A stretch of 64,000 nt of DNA from Marivita sp. (GTDB lineage Bacteria > Pseudomonadota > Alphaproteobacteria > Rhodobacterales > Rhodobacteraceae). Every line of letters begins with the position of its first letter. Positions within the stretch are counted from its first letter, which is position 1. Below the pieces are notes generated by a model. It had not been told where the DNA came from. It worked only from the letters and a program-made list of their open reading frames with translations, and ran no database searches. The stretch is from contig NZ_JAIPUT010000018.1 in assembly GCF_020055635.1 (NCBI RefSeq), positions 1-64,000 of the forward strand, written 5' to 3'. Of this stretch, positions 61,003 through 64,000 are shown one piece after another. Made by a program: the position numbers and the translations under genes.

Positions 61003-61898
61003 TGCTGGCCGAAGGGGTCGCCGAGGCCCAGCAGACCAACGCCGGTTTCGCATCGCCCGACGCGGCGGCGGAATACTGGGCCCATGGTACACAAGACACT
61101 GACGAACGGACACTGAGCTTTGCCGGTGCGGATGGGAACATGCGAGAAGCGCGGCTTTATCCCACGGCGGCCCGGCGGGGTAAGGCGACGTCGGACGGAA
61201 CGCTGCTTTTCATTCATGGCGGTGGCTGGGCCGGCGGGTCCATCCCGCTGAACCACAGGGCCTGCCGTCTGATATCGGCGCAAAGCGGGTGGGACGTTCT
61301 TTCGATATCCTATCGGCTGGCACCCGATCACCCGTATCCTGCCGGATTGGAAGACTGCCGCGCTGCGTATCGCTGGCTGCGGGCCAGTGGCCGCGCGAAC
61401 GGGTGGAACATCGACCGTATCGCGCTGGGGGGGGCATCGGCAGGCGGAAACCTGGCCCTGTCGCTTGCGCTGTCCCTCGACTACGCCATCTCCGGCCTGC
61501 TGCTGTTCTACCCGGTCACGTCCGATGATTTCGGCACGGACAGTTATACCCGGTACGCTGAAGGCTTTGGCCTTGGCCGGGCCCGCATGCAGGAGCTGTT
61601 CGACCTTTACGACCCCGGAAAAAGGCGCGCGACGGATGCAGCGATCACACCGCTGTCCACGCCGGTAGAGGTCATTCGCGCAGCGGCTCTTCCACCGACG
61701 TCGATCATAGCCGCTGAATGCGATGTGCTGGCCGATGACAGCCGCAAGATGGCGTTGCGCCTTCAAGATGCGGGTGTGCCCGTGGACCTGCATATCGAGC
61801 CTGGGGTGACCCACGGCTTCATCAACCGCGGTCGTCTCATCCCTGCCGCAGATGCCTGCCTGACCCGGGCGGCCACTTACCTGGAAAGCCTGACATGA
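60999..61898 (+). CDS. Alpha/beta hydrolase of the hormone-sensitive lipase family
   Basis: A 299-residue esterase. The oxyanion motif HGGGWAGGSIPLNHR is near residue 72, the nucleophile motif GGASAGGNLALSLAL near 150, the catalytic acid in ECDVLADD and the His in GVTHGFINRG: a complete catalytic triad. HSL-family enzymes hydrolyse small esters. In this operon it may deacylate or demethylate an imported sugar-acid derivative. It overlaps both the ATPase gene and the enolase gene by 4 nt. Confidence 0.85.
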   Translation: MMLAEGVAEAQQTNAGFASPDAAAEYWAHGTQDTDERTLSFAGADGNMREARLYPTAARRGKATSDGTLLFIHGGGWAGGSIPLNHRACRLISAQSGWDVLSISYRLAPDHPYPAGLEDCRAAYRWLRASGRANGWNIDRIALGGASAGGNLALSLALSLDYAISGLLLFYPVTSDDFGTDSYTRYAEGFGLGRARMQELFDLYDPGKRRATDAAITPLSTPVEVIRAAALPPTSIIAAECDVLADDSRKMALRLQDAGVPVDLHIEPGVTHGFINRGRLIPAADACLTRAATYLESLT

Positions 61899-63049
61899 AG
61901 ATTGAATCCGTTACCTCCAAGATATTCCGGCACACCACGAACACGGTGCGCGACAGCGACGGGCACGGCCATCCCGGCCCTGAAAGCACGACAACAAGTG
62001 CGCTGCTGACGATCACGACGGACACCGGGGATACAGGGCATGTCGTGACCCGCACGTCGGATGTTGCCGAGGCGCTGCTGGATCGGTTCGTGCGGCCGAA
62101 TCTGATCGGCGAGGATGCGATGTTGACCGATCGGCTTTGGTACAAGGTTTACAAGTGGCAACGATTGGGGGGCGGATTGCTGACCGACAAGATGCTCGCG
62201 ACGGTCGATCTTGCCTTGTGGGATCTCAAGGGAAAGGTGACGGGGCAGCCCGTCTGGAAACTGCTTGGTGGTCATCGGCCCAAGATCCTGGCCTACGGGT
62301 CAACGATGTGCGGTGATGATCTGGAAAACGGGTTGGCCACGCCGGAAGATTACGCCCGCTTTGCCGACTGGATGGTGAACACCCGTGGCTACAAGGCGGT
62401 CAAGCTGCATGGCTGGATGCCGCCAGTGCCGGGTGCGCCGGATGTACGGAAGGATTACCAGGCCTGCGCCGCCGTGCGCGAGGCGGTCGGGCCTGATGTT
62501 CCCCTGATGCTCGACCCGCATCACTTCTATTCCCGCACCGACACACTCTGGCTCGCCAACAAGCTCGCCGAACTGGATTTCCGCTGGATGGAAGAGCCGA
62601 TGGAAGAGGCGTCGATGTCCTCGTACAAATGGCTCACCGCGAACACGTCGCTGAACATCCTCGGCCCCGAGACCATGACGGGCAAACACTGGACCCGTGC
62701 TGAATGGGTCAAGCACGACGCCTGCGATCTCGTTCGGGCAGGCGTGTCCGATCTGGGGGGCATCACGCCTGCGATGCGCACCGCGCACATGGCAGAATGC
62801 TTTCACATGTCCTGCGAAATGCACGGCACGGGCGCTGGCAACCTGTCCGTCGCGCTGGCAATCCCGAACACGAGCTTTTACGAGCGCGGTCTGCTGCATC
62901 CTTTCATCGACTACGACAAACCCAAGGATTTCCAGAATCGCATCGACGACGAGATGGACGCGGACGGATATGTCCACGGGCGCGAGGAGCCGGGCCTCGG
63001 GCAGGACCTGGACATGGCATATATCGACGGGAACCTGGTCGATGCCTGA
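61895..63049 (+). CDS. Enolase-superfamily (mandelate racemase subgroup) dehydratase or isomerase
   Basis: A 384-residue enolase-superfamily protein. The catalytic lysine region is YKAVKLHGWM (Lys-x-His rather than Lys-x-Lys). Metal ligands are Asp in LMLDPHHFYS, Glu in FRWMEEPMEE and Glu in ILGPETMTGK. The likely second base is His in CEMHGTGAGNLSVA. The Lys-x-His form and HGTGAGN are unlike the galactonate- or glucarate-dehydratase subgroups here, so I cannot name the substrate; an acid sugar is implied by context. It is coupled to the esterase gene by ATGA. Confidence 0.8.
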   Translation: MKIESVTSKIFRHTTNTVRDSDGHGHPGPESTTTSALLTITTDTGDTGHVVTRTSDVAEALLDRFVRPNLIGEDAMLTDRLWYKVYKWQRLGGGLLTDKMLATVDLALWDLKGKVTGQPVWKLLGGHRPKILAYGSTMCGDDLENGLATPEDYARFADWMVNTRGYKAVKLHGWMPPVPGAPDVRKDYQACAAVREAVGPDVPLMLDPHHFYSRTDTLWLANKLAELDFRWMEEPMEEASMSSYKWLTANTSLNILGPETMTGKHWTRAEWVKHDACDLVRAGVSDLGGITPAMRTAHMAECFHMSCEMHGTGAGNLSVALAIPNTSFYERGLLHPFIDYDKPKDFQNRIDDEMDADGYVHGREEPGLGQDLDMAYIDGNLVDA

Positions 63050-64000
63050 CACCCGTATCGCCGATATTCGTATCACGCCAATCGCGTTCTACGACCCGCC
63101 TCTGCTGAACAATTCCGGGTGTCATCAACCTTTCGCCTTGCGGTCGATCATCGAGGTCGAGACCGAAGGCGGTGTGGTCGGACTTGGTGAAAGCTATGGC
63201 ACCCTGTCCGTCATTGACGGGCTGAAGGCGCTTGCCCCACGGCTGGTGGGGATCGACGTGACCGATCTGAATGCGCTTTGGGCGCAGGCGCGTGGCGGCG
63301 TTGCCGAGCAGGCAGTCGGCTACAAGACCGGCACCGGCCGGCTTGTGCCACGGCTGGTCAGCGCCATCGAAGTTGCCATGTGGGATGCATTCGGAAAGGC
63401 GACGGGACGGCGGGTCTGCGATCTGCTGGGCGGGCAGGTGCGCGAAACGGTGCCGTTCTCGGCCTATCTTTTCTACAAGTTCGCCGGGCATCACGATGCC
63501 ACGCCTGATCCATGGGGCGAGGTTCTCACGCCCGAGCAACTCGTGGGCGAGGCGCAGCGGATGATTGATGCGCATGGGTTTCGCGCGATCAAGCTCAAGG
63601 CCGGAATCCTGCCGCCCGAAGAGGAAATCGCCGGGCTGCGCGCCTTGCGCGAGGCCTTTCCCGAAGCGCCGTTGCGGATCGATCCGAACGGGGGCTGGAC
63701 GGTCGAGACCACCTTGCGCCTGCTGCCGCAGTTGGAAGGGCTTGTCGAGTACCTGGAAGATCCGACCGTCGGCATCGAGGGCAACGCCCGGGTTCAGGCG
63801 GCCACCGACATCCCGCTTGCCACAAATATGTATGTGGTGGCCGACGAACACCTGCCGCCGAACATGGCGCAGGATGCCTTTCGCGTGATCCTGTCGGATC
63901 ACCATTATTGGGGCGGTCTCAAGGCCAGCCGTGATCTGGCCAAGATCTGCGAGATCTGGGGCTTGGGGCTGTCGATGCATTCGAACTCGCATATGGGCAT
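63042..64000 (+). CDS. gudD: Glucarate dehydratase-like enolase-superfamily protein (cut by window end)
   Basis: The first 319 residues of a GudD-type dehydratase, which turns D-glucarate into 5-keto-4-deoxy-D-glucarate. Landmarks: ITPIAFYDPPLLNNSGCHQPFALRSIIEV, FSAYLFYKFAGH, the Lys-x-Lys pair in FRAIKLKAGI, Asp/Asn in LRIDPNGGWT, EDPTVGIEGN, LSDHHYWGG and LSMHSNSHMG. The C-terminal 100 or so residues lie outside the window. The gene overlaps the preceding enolase gene by 8 nt. Its substrate would be produced by Udh plus the SMP-30 lactonase of the divergent operon. Confidence 0.88.
   Translation, partial: MPDTRIADIRITPIAFYDPPLLNNSGCHQPFALRSIIEVETEGGVVGLGESYGTLSVIDGLKALAPRLVGIDVTDLNALWAQARGGVAEQAVGYKTGTGRLVPRLVSAIEVAMWDAFGKATGRRVCDLLGGQVRETVPFSAYLFYKFAGHHDATPDPWGEVLTPEQLVGEAQRMIDAHGFRAIKLKAGILPPEEEIAGLRALREAFPEAPLRIDPNGGWTVETTLRLLPQLEGLVEYLEDPTVGIEGNARVQAATDIPLATNMYVVADEHLPPNMAQDAFRVILSDHHYWGGLKASRDLAKICEIWGLGLSMHSNSHMG

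Noticed and set aside
1-64000. Mobile elements, CRISPR arrays, tRNA/rRNA genes or prophage
   Set aside because: No transposase, integrase, direct-repeat array, RNA gene or phage protein was recognised, and gene style is uniform from end to end.

Overview
The window is a dense, gene-packed stretch of high-G+C alphaproteobacterial DNA. The gene style (ChvE/GguAB-type sugar ABC system, TRAP transporter, many 4-nt ATGA/GTGA overlaps, non-phosphorylative pentose enzymes close to Rhizobium, Azospirillum and Caulobacter proteins) fits a Rhodobacteraceae/Roseobacter-like or rhizobial-like organism. That placement is inference; no rRNA or marker gene is present. I saw no tRNA, rRNA, IS element, integrase, phage gene or CRISPR array, and no gene-free stretch over 300 bases.

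Almost everything is sugar, sugar-acid or uronate catabolism. (1) 1-9.7 kb: a GbpR-like LysR regulator (cut by the window edge) diverges from chvE-gguA-gguB and a nearly complete oxidative L-arabinose/D-galactose route: 1-dehydrogenase, L-arabinonate dehydratase, L-2-keto-3-deoxyarabonate dehydratase, alpha-ketoglutarate semialdehyde dehydrogenase. (2) 9.8-17.8 kb: a full-length transketolase and a DXR-like (DRL/SAF-domain) oxidoreductase diverge from a split transketolase, a threonate-dehydrogenase-like protein and an SDR. I cannot assign this locus to a described pathway. (3) 17.8-31.2 kb: a GntR/FCD regulator with a diketo-acid hydrolase, a TRAP transporter, a UxaA-type altronate dehydratase, dehydrogenases and XylD-type D-xylonate dehydratase. 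(4) 31.3-34.2 kb: a small exported protein, AzlCD, an RraA-like protein and a SleB-like lipoprotein. (5) 34.2-43.9 kb: divergent operons; the rightward one encodes L-idonate 5-dehydrogenase, LysE, an FAD oxidase, XylX, a lactonase, KdgK and D-erythronate dehydrogenase. (6) 43.9-49.4 kb: aldolase, 2-hydroxyacid dehydrogenase and the tetronate operon ltnD-otnK-otnC-otnI. (7) 49.6-64 kb: an AroE-like gene, a uronate dehydrogenase/lactonase/enolase operon under a second GntR, and a peptide-type ABC transporter operon ending in an esterase and two enolase-superfamily dehydratases, the last a GudD-like glucarate dehydratase cut by the window end.

The genes form a funnel. Pentoses become aldonates and then 2-oxoglutarate: XylD and XylX sit in different operons but could share the KGSADH near 8.2-9.7 kb. 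Tetronates become dihydroxyacetone phosphate (DenD/LtnD, OtnI, OtnK, OtnC). Uronates become aldarates and keto-deoxy-aldarates (Udh, SMP-30 lactonase, GudD, HpcH/GarL-type aldolase).

The strongest non-coding signal is the palindrome TGGTATACCA. It occurs exactly five times, always in promoter regions (two before gntR/TRAP, one each before xylD, between SDR and idnD, and between ltnD and the aroE-like gene). It probably marks a local GntR regulon. A second shared 13-nt element lies beside two of these sites, and all three solute-binding-protein genes are followed by a strong GC stem-loop.
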